Shown here in pieces: positions 31,535 through 42,418 of a stretch of DNA of 64,000 bases (position 1 is its first letter; the number at the start of each line of letters is the position of its first letter). The position numbers and the translations under genes are program-made. Source of the DNA: Parastagonospora avenae f. sp. tritici 18332-5 (Eukaryota; Ascomycota; Dothideomycetes; Pleosporales; Phaeosphaeriaceae); contig JAFJTR010000009.1 in assembly GCA_022559985.1 (NCBI GenBank), forward strand, positions 62,001 through 126,000, written 5' to 3'. The notes beneath the pieces were generated by a model. It saw only the letters and a list, made by a program, of their open reading frames with translations, did not search any database and had not been told where the DNA came from.

Positions 31535-32617
31535 TGTGAGCGATCAAATCTCAAGTGGTAGAGTTGTGTCAAGAGTTGTATCAAGAGTTGTGTTGTCCAA
31601 GAAAACTCTGTTGGGAAGAGTGTTGCTGTTGACCTAAGATATAAATTTGGGCTGTGGATTGCGTCGTTCAAGTGATCAGTGCCGAGAATTGCGTCGTCCA
31701 GTAATCTCAGCCTAAAGAATCCTTGCGGTTGATCCAAGTTGCAAATTGTGCTATCGAGTCGAGTAGCTCGTTATGCCAAAACCTCTACTCGGCAGATTCG
31801 CACTGTAAATATGCATTGCGGCATGCCCGCTAGCGCGTCGAATGTGACATCGAAACTAGGCTGTCACATTTCCTTTTATACTCGCACTGTAATTGCGCAT
31901 TAACATTTGACAGTGCTTCGTCCGCGCCTAGGCTTCCTCGAGGGGTAGGTACTCGATTCACTGTTGATGTTCCATGCCCGGGCTTCCTTGAGGAGAGATG
32001 TTCGATTCACTGCTGGCTGATCCACTGTTGGCGTACGTCGCATGGCCATCTCGACGTCATGCCTCGACACCCCGAAGGTGAAAGGACATGCTGAGAAAAC
32101 CATGGAACCGTAGCACAGTGCTCGGTATATACTAACGATCTTCTATACACCCACAAGACAAGTCAGACGTTTCCAGGATCGAGTTATATAAGAACAGAAT
32201 TGAAGAACGACAGCAATGTATAGAGAGGAGTTGGCCCAGTATTTGAACGAAAAGCGTACAAAGGCCACCACCTTGTCCTATGATGGATGGTACGTGCCAC
32301 AGCAATCATCGCACCAAATCTTGAAATCTTGCAAGTTTGATTGCACTCAAAGGCCAACAATGGAGTCGCGTCAAACAAACCCGACAGATAACGGTGACTA
32401 CCAAACAAATTGGCAAAAAGAAAATAAGGGTAGGGTTGCTTTGTATGGATTGAGAAAGCCGCAATGCCGGGGGGATATCAAATTGAACAATGTGAACGAA
32501 AGAAGAAGAAAAAAAGTTGTCTAGACGAACGTACTTTCGAGAGAGTATACGATGCTGTACAGACCACATCCAATGGCTTAAAGTGCTTAAGCAGCGATGT
32601 GTAACCCGTTCCTCGAT
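31535..32617. repeat. Upstream region of paralogue A with four small direct repeats
   Basis: There are four different short duplications: GAGTTGT(G/A)TCAA three times at 31561-31594; ATTGCGTCGT(T/C)CA at about 31658 and 31688; TCGCACTGTAA plus GCATT at 31798 and 31882; and GGCTTCCT(C/T)GAGG plus TCGATTCACTG at 31931 and 31981, spaced 50 bp. The remaining part, to the end of the TIM-like gene, has a 102-codon plus-strand open frame that does not look like protein. Confidence 0.45.
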
Positions 32618-34168
32618 TCAAGACTTCCCGGCCTCCAATCCCCCACCATTTTTCTCCTTCTCCTTCTTCTTCTTCTCTTCTACCGTCTTGATCCCCTGCA
32701 CCTCTACCGGCACACTCTCCACCTTCGCCCTCCTCCTTGCCTTCTCCAACTCCCAAACAACCCCATCGACCGCCTTAAGCAATATCCTCGCATCGTCAAG
32801 ATCCCTTCTACACCTCTCCCTCTGCTGTTCCGTATGCCCCGACTCCGTCAGAAACTGCTCAAACATGTCCACCTCCTCTTCAATCTGTGCCTGGAACCTT
32901 TCCATCTCTGGTATAGCCAGCGTGGGATCGTGAGTTTTATAGTCGAGAGTGTTTGATTTTGGGAGCCAAGAGTCCAGCGACTTGTTTCCGGCGTCTGAGA
33001 CAAGTTTATGTTGGAGCGATTGGCGCCATTTGCAGAGTCTGATGTCGATGCCGTCTGCCATGGAGCGGAGTCTGTTGTAGGCTATTTCGCAGAGGTGCAT
33101 TTCTTGGCGGCGGCGCTGGCGCTCTTGGTCGTCCATGTCAGGCTTGTGGCAGTATGTGTATTGCTGCTGCGCATTTACGTAGAGCAAGTATTCGGCGTCT
33201 TTCAAGAGCGCTTGCTTCTCAGCTTCCAGCTCTTGCATCTTAGCACGTGTGGTGTCGACGTGTATGTTTGCAAGGTTCTCGACGTAATCGACGGGCTGAA
33301 CGTAGTATGCGCCTATCTCCTGGGGTGGCTCGATCGGCACGGAAGCGTCTGGATGGTCTGTTGCTGTTATTCCCTGGGGCGCATCCACTGCATCGTGCCC
33401 TGACTTCTCATACATGTCGAATGCAAAGTGCGCCGCGTGCAGTACGCCGTTATGTCGGATGAAATGCTGAATCAGCGGATCGAACTGCGACATGAGCTCA
33501 AGATCGCTTGCCAGGCGCCAGAACTCAAATGATCTAGCCTTGAGCCTGCGCTCAAGCCGCTTGTACGCCTTCTGCCGCTCGCCGTTGTATTGCAGGTATC
33601 CATGTGCTCCAAGCATACCTGCGCATGCGCCAATGTTCGCCATGCCCAGGCATCGTGTCCAGCGCGGTATTGCAGGACGGCGCATCAAGAGGGTTGGTAT
33701 GGACGCCGCGAGTCCAAGTGCTGCCCCAGCCAGCGCGCCATCGTCGACTGTGCGTGCCTCTGTCCAAGCATACAGTTTCCTTGGTATGACCTCAAGATTC
33801 TTCTCCGATGCTACAACGCTTAAGAACGCATTGTAATAGTACCAATTGACCGCAGCGCCGAGTGCGCCAGCCCACAAGCCCAGTCTCGCCGATGACCGTA
33901 TGAACAGCGCCGTCTTCGAGATCGAGTGCGAGGGATGTACTCGTCGTGCGTAGCTGGACGCGAAGGAGGTATACGTAGCGGCGAGTGCGGTAGATCCGAT
34001 GACCGAGTATTGGAGCGTGGCATTGGCACCAAGAGGGTCCGGACGCTTCGGTACGAGTCTGTATTGCCCTTCCCCTGCGGCACATGTCAGACCTTTCCTC
34101 TCCTGAGGCTTGTGGGTAGTGCGGGGTATACCAGGCGGTATAAAGAGGTTCAGCACCATGGCTACCAC
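32618..34168 (-). CDS. Four-span membrane protein with long coiled-coil tail, TIM17/22-like topology
   Basis: A single open frame of 516 codons with ATGs at 34168 and 34159. Four hydrophobic segments with small-residue packing lie between residues 50 and 200 (YSVIGSTALAATY, RLGLWAGALGAAVNWYY, GALAGAALGLAASIPTLL, CLGMANIGACAGMLGAHGYL). The number and the GxxxG-like spacing recall Tim17/Tim22 family proteins. The C-terminal 300 residues are helical and charged, with heptad-like stretches, and end in a Lys/Glu run. A mitochondrial inner-membrane location is plausible, not shown. A possible extra 5' exon starts at an ATG at 34288 (MDSLFITFWHATDSTPFKLV), which would need a 39-nt intron; I left it out. 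Confidence 0.6.
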   Translation of the reverse strand: MVAMVLNLFIPPGIPRTTHKPQERKGLTCAAGEGQYRLVPKRPDPLGANATLQYSVIGSTALAATYTSFASSYARRVHPSHSISKTALFIRSSARLGLWAGALGAAVNWYYYNAFLSVVASEKNLEVIPRKLYAWTEARTVDDGALAGAALGLAASIPTLLMRRPAIPRWTRCLGMANIGACAGMLGAHGYLQYNGERQKAYKRLERRLKARSFEFWRLASDLELMSQFDPLIQHFIRHNGVLHAAHFAFDMYEKSGHDAVDAPQGITATDHPDASVPIEPPQEIGAYYVQPVDYVENLANIHVDTTRAKMQELEAEKQALLKDAEYLLYVNAQQQYTYCHKPDMDDQERQRRRQEMHLCEIAYNRLRSMADGIDIRLCKWRQSLQHKLVSDAGNKSLDSWLPKSNTLDYKTHDPTLAIPEMERFQAQIEEEVDMFEQFLTESGHTEQQRERCRRDLDDARILLKAVDGVVWELEKARRRAKVESVPVEVQGIKTVEEKKKKEKEKNGGGLEAGKS

Positions 34169-34929
34169 AGCCTCTGCGGCTTCGTAATGCGGTGCCCAGT
34201 TACAGGATCATGCGTGACGTCTTCGCGACACCAGCTTGAATGGGGTAGAGTCGGTAGCGTGCCAGAAGGTTATGAAGAGGCTGTCCATGGCTGGGGGAAT
34301 GCTAGACGTGACAGGTCATGGGCGAGGCTGCGGGTAGTCATGAGGCTGACGACCGCCATCGTTACACGGGACAGCCACGCGAGGAGCGGCTGGGGAGGCG
34401 CCGCGGATGCGACAGTGTAAGAACCTCTTTCAGAATAGCGTACATGTTCTGCGAATTGTGAGGCGACCCCCAAGTCAGGGATGGTGGTGCTTTCGCGACG
34501 GCCGTCGTGTGCATGGGTTCAGCTCGTCTCAACTGGGATGCAGGGTCCACCATGCTCAGCGTCACGCCAAGCCATCCTGCCCCGTCAGTCTCGTCATTCA
34601 CTACCAATTCAATGTCTTGCATAACCGAATGTCAGACATTCCCATTATTAGCTCTATCTCGCTATAACCCCTTTCCAACACCCTCCAGCCCCATCCTCCC
34701 ATTCTCATTAGTGGTAGTACATGTATCAATCTAGTAAGACAAGCAATTTCGAACCAGCGCAAGTGCGCCGAAGCTTTTGCAAAAACCAAGCCCAGGACAG
34801 CGAAGTCCGTAAATAAAGCAGTGCTAGTCTCTCAAACGCCATCGCTAATGTGACCCTCGTGTGAGGTAAGGAAAGATCCAAATGACTCAAAAACCATGAA
34901 AGAAACGCAGACGAAAGAGAAAATGGCAT
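34169..34929. other. Intergenic, 761 bp
   Basis: Upstream of the TIM-like gene and downstream of paralogue B (both minus). Two overlapping minus-strand frames (34270-34473 and 34362-34622) are open but give no recognisable protein; part may be 5' leader of the TIM-like gene. Confidence 0.35.
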
Positions 34930-37350
34930 CTACTGCCTGTGCAAAACAATCTTCGCATCCTCGGTGCGCAAAAACTCGAAAACGGACCTCTCGACTCTGC
35001 TCAGGCCCTCTTTGAAGAGAAACTCTGTGTGTTCTGTCATCGTCATCACGCCGAACGCGCGAATCAGGATATCCTCGGGACTCATACCGTCCACGGGGCT
35101 CATATTCTTCCACTTCAGACGCATGGCCCTCAGGTCGTTCATGGCCAGCAAACGATCAATAATCGCAGCTGAGCTGGTAGGAAGGCCAGGTTGAGTAGCC
35201 AACGCATGCTGGAGGCTAGAAATTGCGTAGCGCTCTTGCAGCCAAGCAGTCAGGATATGCGTGGTGAGATCGTAGTGGGAACCAAGTTCGGGGCGGAAAA
35301 TGGCTTCTCCATGATACCAAAGTGTGTTGATCCGGTGCAGGAGGCCTGGCTCGTCGGGTGGTGCTGACGGTTTCGGGAAAAGCCAGTGCAGAAGCATGGC
35401 AGTCACTTCGCATTGCAAGGCGCGGAGCTCCACCATGCTGACCGCAGCAGGTCTTGCGGCCAGTTGAGGAGCTTCGACTGGCTGACTCTTGAGTACAGTC
35501 GGATGCCGTGGTTGGTGAGTTGGTGGAGCGGGCTGTGGAGCGGGCTGCGACGCAGGTTGAGGATGTGATGGATGAGTGCTTCGTGGTGCAGGTGTGGGCG
35601 CAGGTGCGGGCGCGGGCTGTGTTGGTACCAAAGTCATACCATACGCATGTGCAGTCTGCACGGCTGGCGCTGGTGCGATGACCGCGTTGGATGTCGGTGG
35701 AGGCTTATGCGCTGCGGCCGGCGCGTGGGGAGTAATAGATCTACTAGGTGTTGAAGGAGCGAATGATCGGCCATGGTGAGCCACCGGGCTACTGGTTCGA
35801 CTGGGTCCACGGGCTTGAGCCAGCTGCTGTGATCGTGCCTGAGCTTGCTGGGCGAAGTGGGCATATGTATTAGGTGGATGCTGCTCATGCACATGATTAG
35901 AGCTTGCTGCTGCAGGATGGGGATATGCTTGATGTTGTGGTTGAAGAGCAACAGGCGCTTGGTTCGCAGACTTATTAGCAGGAGACTCGCGATGTCCATT
36001 GCCGTTGGTGTCAGTAGATGAGATCGCAACCTGAGGTGCCTGGGGTGTGGGAGCAGTCACGGGGGGTCCTGCTGATGTTGGAGCAGACGACGACTCTGGA
36101 TACTGTCTTCCAGCAATAGCGCTAATTGCAGCAGAGTCATAGGGGCTGGTGTATGTCCGGGCATCGCGCATGAGTGGTGAGGCATGCTGTGGCCCCCTAG
36201 ATGGTGGACGTGAACCATCTCGTGAGGTCTCCTTCTTCATATTCACAGCAGTAAAGCCGCCACCACCACCATTCACTGCCTGAAAGCCACCAGCCCCAAT
36301 GGAAGGAGGGGCGCTGGGCTGTCGAGCTGTGCCGTTCAATTCGTTGTTAGAGAGTGGGCTGAGCTGGATTCTAGCAGGCTCAGCGCCATTGGCAGGCGAT
36401 GCCGATAGATGGGACTTGTGAGTCGGCAGCGGCGGAACATTTTCCATGCCACCATTAGCGCCAGGAAGAAGGTTGTGAAGCGACTTCCGCGGACTCTTAC
36501 TCCTCCTATTGATGGGCATCGTGCTGTAGGGACGCTTGTGGGGCGTTCCCGAACGTTCCTCTCCATCCGATAATGAACCAAAAGCTTCACTCTTCCTCTT
36601 CTTGCCATTTACAGGCTTTACTTCGAGATCTGCACCAGGCGTTGCATCATGGCCTGGTGGGGTGAGGGAGTGCGGCGTGCCATGGGGTGACTAAAATTAC
36701 GTCAGCACGTGACTGAAACGTTTGCGTCATCCAACATACCAACTGCGACTCGCCGTCGATATCAGCAAGCGTATCGTAGTCATTTGCACCCGATGGCCTC
36801 TTAAGCTTCATGTTGCGGATGTAATAGCATGCCTTGATGATGATCCAGCGATGAAGGTGGATCTTGAGACTAGAGGGGCTTAGCGCGAGACGCATCACCA
36901 GCGCATCATCTCAACTTACATTTCTTTATGCTCGGGCTGCTCGTAGAAGAGGTCTTTTGTGTACGTCTTTTTGGCTGAATCTGGTGTAAGCAGACAGGTC
37001 CGGTCCGCGCCCTTGCTCCAGATTGCTGGCCCGTAGGTTGCGAGCAGCTCCTCGAGCTCCGTGTCCAAGCTGTGCGGATCTGCGGCAAAGTCAAGCAACG
37101 CATCTCGCTCTTTTGGCAGCTCTTTGCTCAACTTGGTGACTTCACTCGATAGTTTGCGATAGTCTGGGTTGTCGAACTTGGGAATTCCGCGGTTCGTGGT
37201 GCTGCTGGAGGCGGACAAGCCCAAACCCAAGCACTCTGTCACTTCGCGTATTGTCGGATTATGCGAACTGAAAACACTGATCCAGCGCGCGCGGTCCCAG
37301 CGGCGCACGCCATGCTCGAGGTCCAATGCTAGATTATCTTTGGAGCTCAT
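34930..37350 (-). CDS. Paralogue B of the A-D family
   Basis: Exons 36920-37350, 36740-36869 and 34930-36690, with introns of 50 and 49 nt, close to 773 aa. Block 1 is RARWISVFSSHNPTIREV then TECLGLGL. Block 2 is LEELLATYGPAIWSKGADR and block 3, spanning intron 1, HLHRWIIIKACYYIRNMKL. The middle 350 residues are Pro/Ala/Gln/His-rich and disordered. A folded-looking C-terminal domain of about 160 residues follows (ELRALQCEVTAMLLHWLFPK, RAMRLKWKNMSP), similar in pattern to paralogue C (ALRSYIYNEE, EMQWKNIDF). KKRKSE may act as a nuclear signal. Function unknown. Two separated domains, the first shared by all four family members, suggest an adaptor or regulatory protein. Confidence 0.72.
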
Positions 37351-38920
37351 GATGACGCACCGGCGACAGGATGGAACAAAAGGAAACTGATGACGATGGC
37401 GATGGCGATGTAGATGAGTAGAGGTAGAGGTCTGGGACTGAGATGGCATGTGATGGCGTGGCGCCAAAGCGCGGATGATGTGTTAGAAAGGTAATAGGGG
37501 AGACAGGCCAAAAGTACGCTGCAGTTTTGCACTAGCTGGTCTTGGAAGAAGAAACTTCTGTACGAAGCAAGGTTCCAGTCTCAGACGCCCGTCGTCCTAC
37601 ACCGATCCTCCATGCACGCTTGTGCTGTCGGGTGTGTAGGGACGTGCAGGCCCCGCGTATCACTTCGAGCGGTAGTCGTGTTCGGTGCGAATGGTGATTC
37701 GAAATGCGAATGTATGACCGACGAGTCGCTCCGTCTAAGAGAGCGCTGACGACCTCACGACCACATAGCAGCAACGCCGCAATCCACGCTACAGCCCAGC
37801 GCTCCCAGCTGCGGCGGGTGCGAAACAATCCTGTTGACCCGTGGGCCGGCGCATAAACCTACAGAGAATACGCGTCCACACAATCCGCGCGACTCAGTCC
37901 CAATCTTTCTAACGAGGGTAATCATAGCAGCCCGCGCCGCACATTGGTCCCAGGGTGAAAAGCGGGTCCGTGACGCCTCCTTGCTGAACTATTGTGCGAC
38001 GCTTAGCCTTTATTTGTTGTGATAATGCCATGCCTCCGATAGTCTATCCAAGCGCTAGGCCATCAGTACAGATTCCAATAACGTCCGGAACCCATCTCGT
38101 GTGAAATTAATGCTACGCTAGTTACCAAGGTGGGTTAAATGACCCGGAAGGACGCCACCAGTGTCATGAGTGAATAAGCGAGGCTATCACGCTTTTGTAA
38201 GAGTCACAGGGATAGCCGCTGTCTTCTATGACGCGGTTCCAAAGTCTTGCACAGTGGATTAGCTTACCTCAACCGTGTAATCCGGGGCCTGGTCACAAAT
38301 AGATGCGAGTAGACAGTGCCGTACAGTCGCATGCGGCGTGGTCGAGCGACCTGGCCAGACGAGTTTTCTCGTGTGGCGTACGTGGTATGTAATCTCCCTG
38401 TCTGTGCTTCTCGGATGTACTATTGATGTGACGAGTATGTTTAATTTACCCTAGTCAGACTCGGCTTCCTGCACTGAACTTTATGAACCTTAATCCTGGG
38501 CATCTGCTGATGACATGTCAGCAGTCAGCGTCGGCATGGCTTATTCCACCGATCTGACTCTAGTCTACCAATCGAGTATGCTCTCGCGTGTTGCAGCCAT
38601 GTTTAGGCACCCGTAAGCAACGGGCATGCAGTGTGGGGCCTCCGCCTAGTGTAATGATATGCAAATGCCTCAAAAATTTATGCTCAACCTCGCACATGCT
38701 GGAACACCATTAATGTTTGAAGGTGGCCTACCTATACAATGTGCGCCACAACCGTCCCACCAACGCCGGCCCTAGCTGATCCTACCGCAGGTTGCTAACT
38801 GCGAGGAAAGCGAACAACGGCATTTGACAGCCTGAAGCCTTACAAGGAGCCTTGTTGTCGTAACACAATCTGGCGATATTGTGTAAAGCTTCAGGTACCC
38901 TGATCGCCTTCCATCGCAAG
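37351..38920. other. Intergenic, 1.6 kb
   Basis: Upstream of paralogue B. It contains a (GGCGAT)n-like purine/pyrimidine stretch near 37395-37415. Beyond 37900 no frame, RNA gene or transposon remnant is evident. Confidence 0.35.
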
Positions 38921-38980
38921 TGACAACATGCAGTACTCTTAGACAACATGCAGTACTCTTAGACAGCATGCAGTACTCTT
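38921..38980 (+). repeat. 20-bp minisatellite, three copies, reaching a stop codon
   Basis: The unit (T/A)GACA(A/G)CATGCAGTACTCTT occurs three times without gaps. The next two bases of the third unit's edge (TA, 38979-38981 with A) form, on the minus strand, the TAA stop of paralogue C. Thus the array is the immediate 3' flank of that gene, and each unit repeats the TAAGAGTACTGCATG that begins with the stop. Confidence 0.8.
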
Positions 38981-40700
38981 AGCCAACATACCACATTGTG
39001 CCCCTGCCCTCTTCTTCCTCGTCCTTGCGGAACGCTTCGAGGTGCTCACCGAGCCATCGTACTGTGGCTGTAAAGTCAATGTTCTTCCATTGCATTTCCG
39101 TCGCGTACTTTTCGCCGGCCAGCATGACTATAGCTTGTCGCAGAAGCTCGTCCTTGTCAACGACTAAGCCCGGTGCAACACCAAATCCCTGGCCGACATC
39201 CTCGAAATTGATCAGTATTGTTTCGGTCGCGCCCATCAGCGTGCAATATTGCTGATGTCGTCGTTCCAGCTCGGCGTTTGTGGTGCCTTCGCTAGCCCAG
39301 CCTGTGGTGATCAGCAACGTGGAATGCAAATTTGGTTGTGACTTACGCTGCTCTGCGCGCTCGAATGCTGCCATGTGCCTTTTGAGTTCAATCCATGTCA
39401 GAAGTGCACGCTCCCGTGCTATGAACACAGGCACATTCTCGAGCATTTTCTGCGAGTCGGCTCGCACCAGCTCTCGCCATATTCGCTCAAGTCTGTTTAG
39501 CAGCACTTCTTCGTCAACACGCACAGCGCCCTCCTCGTTGTAGATGTATGAGCGTAGCGCTCTCAAGCTGTCGTAGTCCAGCCCGCGATAGGGGATGCTT
39601 GCGCCTGACTGGGGAACTTTCTCTGGCCCTACATCACCAGTCCGAAACCCTGCAACTAGTTGTGCAACGCTTTCAGTAATTTGCCGCTCTGCAGCAGCTT
39701 GTTCAGCGAGAGCATGTGTGGGCGCTTTGCCGTCCACGGGATGCCCGTTGGTTGCAGGCCATAAGGAACTGGTCCCCTTTGCTCCGTTACTCTCGCCTGG
39801 AGCAAGTCGACTCCAGACGCCTTCAACAATATTTTGGTGCTGCTGACTATTTGGTGGTGCGTTTGCGCCGACTGAGTTGAAGCCAGCGACCGCGTGCGCT
39901 GTGGCTCCGCCGTTGATAGCGGAGAACCCGGCCCCTTCGCGTGGCCCCACTATCGGACTCTCACCCGATTCTGGGGGTGTGAGCATTGCGCTCGAAGACA
40001 TCGGGCTGCCTCTTGAACCTGTGTCAACATCGTGCAGCACTGAATTGGGTGCAAGCGCAACAAATGAAGCTGGGGCTTCACCATTGAGGCTGTTGTGTTC
40101 AGCTTCAGCCCGTGCTTGCCGATTCTCTGCCTTCTTTCTTCTTTCGCGATCCAAACGCTCTCTAGCGAGGATCACGTTGCATGCCTTGAGGCCTATCCAC
40201 CAGTGCAAGAGCTTGTGAATTCTGCAAGGACAGTCAGCCAATACGCCCATGGCAAAAACCTTCGACCATGAAAATCCATTGAAAACTCACAGCTTTCTGT
40301 CTTCCTCAAGCTCGATGTATAAGTCTCTTGTATATAGCCCATCATCGACACCGGGCTCGTTCGCTGTGATCAAATGCTCTCGATCCCCAGCTCTCCCCCA
40401 AATCTTGGCTCCATGCTTTTCAAGTAGCCCATTAACCTCCTCTTGCAGGCTGTTTTCTTCACTGAGAAACTTCATCAGCTCTTCCGGCTCTTTCGGTAGC
40501 GTCGCGACGACGTCACCCATGTCTGCAACCAATTCTCGAACTAGTGCAGATTCGAAATTTGTTTTGCCGCGCTTGTTGGATGACCATTTTGCGCGCAAGC
40601 CCAATCGCTCGATCAACTCGTGCATGCGCACTTTACTACGATTCTTCATAATGTCCAGCCAGTCCTTGGACGTGGCATATGTTATTGATGTGCCATCCAT
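38979..40700 (-). CDS. Paralogue C of the A-D family
   Basis: Exons 40291-40700, 39347-40221 and 38979-39301 close to 535 aa. Intron 1 is 69 nt (GTGAGT, GGCTGAC, TGCAG); intron 2 is 45 nt (GTAAGT, TGCTGAT, CACAG), in frame and free of stops, so its retention would add 15 residues. Block 1 is SKDWLDIMKNRSKVRMHELI then ERLGLR. Block 2 is NGLLEKHGAKIWGRAGDREH and block 3 LHWWIGLKACNVILARERLD. A Ser/Pro/Gly-rich linker leads to a helical C-terminal domain (LLNRLERIWRELVRADSQK, ARERALLTWIELKRHMAAFE). The stop codon is formed by the edge of a three-copy minisatellite. No known function. Confidence 0.72.
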
Positions 40701-42418
40701 GGCGAGTGCAGTGTCATGCGCATGCACAGCAAGGGGTGGCAGATGGCAAATGCTTAGGCTCGTAGATATGTTGTAACACACCCCCTCTTAATGCGATGCG
40801 CATAGGATGACCATTACGCGGTCAAGGTCAACCGAGATGCCCGCGATGTGTAGTGCTGATTTCGCTGGGGAGGTTACATGCAGTTGCTGGAAGTACTCGA
40901 TCGGAAAGTTCCCGTTGTCAGGCAGTAATTGTGGCGGCTGAGAAGACCACGGGGTAAGTTCTGAACCCTTTGAAGATGTGTAATAATACAAAAATGATGA
41001 AGAGAGTGTAGGGGATGAAACGGTGAAACCAGGGTGGAGCGATGGCAAGGGCTCGGCTACAGATTTCACCTGCAACCAGGCCCAAAATAGTAAGGCCGGG
41101 GTAAGATGGAACGCTACACTGATTGGCCACGCGTTGACTTACCCACGACTACAAAATCTCTACGAAGTGTACAACGTTTCGTCTGGATTACCTGGGCAGT
41201 CGTCCAATGCCGTATTTGCAGTCTTGATATGTCCGTGCAGAGATCTGCACCTATTGCAATGTACCGCCTTGAAAGAATCAGCAGTCTCTTCGAATCGACA
41301 CATGATCCCCAAATCAAATGCAACCGGCGACTGTCTACAAGGCTACAAGAAGTTTCAATTCCATCGGCTTTAGAAGCTTCGCTCCCAAAAAGCGACCGTA
41401 ATTTAGCATGTATGTGCCATCCTGATGAGATATGAAGGACTGTTGAAGCTATTCACCGCTTTATTTCATCACTTCTGCGGGGTCTACAGGCTATCGTAGT
41501 AGTCCTGTGGTATTGATATCCATAGCATCTTGAATGTGAGGTTCCCATGTTGGTAGTTCTTGAGTCCAATCTCCCCAGAATTTCGCTCAGGAGCCGCCGG
41601 AGTGGGACAGAACAGGAATTGTGCGGGTGCATGCATACTCGTATCATGCCTGATTGGAAAAGCTTTGCGTTCCGTCGGAGACCGGTTTTACTACGACACG
41701 TCGTCTGTAGTGAGAAAATCCAGGTATTATAGGCAAGTCCGGCTGCAATGCAGAAGAGAAGAGAGGCAGAAGTGACCTGCGACAGCCGTAACATTTAAAT
41801 AATGCATCAAATCATATCGTAATTATCATATGCGGCCCGTAGGCGAAGTCGAATCTTGTCATCTGGTCTGCAGTATTCTCATAGTGACCGAATAGTACCG
41901 TGATGTTGCAACGAGTGCGTATCTCAAGAGTTGGCCTCATAGTCGTTGCTGGATCTGCCCGCATCGCTTTCAGGATTGAATCACTCTTCTCCGGACTTAA
42001 TAAAGGCATTCAGGCTCCATCGTCCTCAATTGACTACAACTAGTTTCGCCTGTTGGGCGGAGTGTCTGACATACTAGTCGCATCCAAACGGCAGGAGCGA
42101 AGCGGCGTTTGCTTCCATGCAATGTTGTTTACATCGCGTCATTCGACTCGCGTTTCGCCCGCAATCACGTTGTGATTGGCCCACCCGCGCTCAGTGCCTC
42201 ACCGAAAGTGCTCGTGTAGCCTATTTCACTTTGCTAGAGAGGAGTAAACGTTATCAGGTGATCTTTGCTGCACGCCCTTTCCCGATTAGTGCAGGGTTAG
42301 CATGCGTATACCTTCTGGAACAACCATCCTCTTTACTCTCACACTGCGTACGACACCACCTTTGTTATCGCGAAACTAACGCCAGGAGCAATACGCGCCT
42401 CTTACAAACACGTGCTCG
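40701..42418. other. Intergenic between paralogues C and D, 1.7 kb
   Basis: It holds the two divergent 5' regions. A 70-codon minus-strand frame (40918-41130) encodes a hydrophobic segment (FIPYTLFIIFVLLHIFKGF) and could be a tiny membrane protein, but nothing else supports it. A plus-strand frame at 41106-41435 looks random. Near 42385 there is an AACTAACGCCAG acceptor that could precede paralogue D's first exon. Confidence 0.35.

Noticed and set aside
32216..32524. 102-codon plus-strand open frame downstream of the repeats upstream of paralogue A
   Set aside because: Asn/Gln/Lys-rich, no structure or homology that I recognise, no splice context.
41106..41435. 109-codon plus-strand open frame between paralogues C and D
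   Set aside because: Composition looks random and no supporting signal was found.
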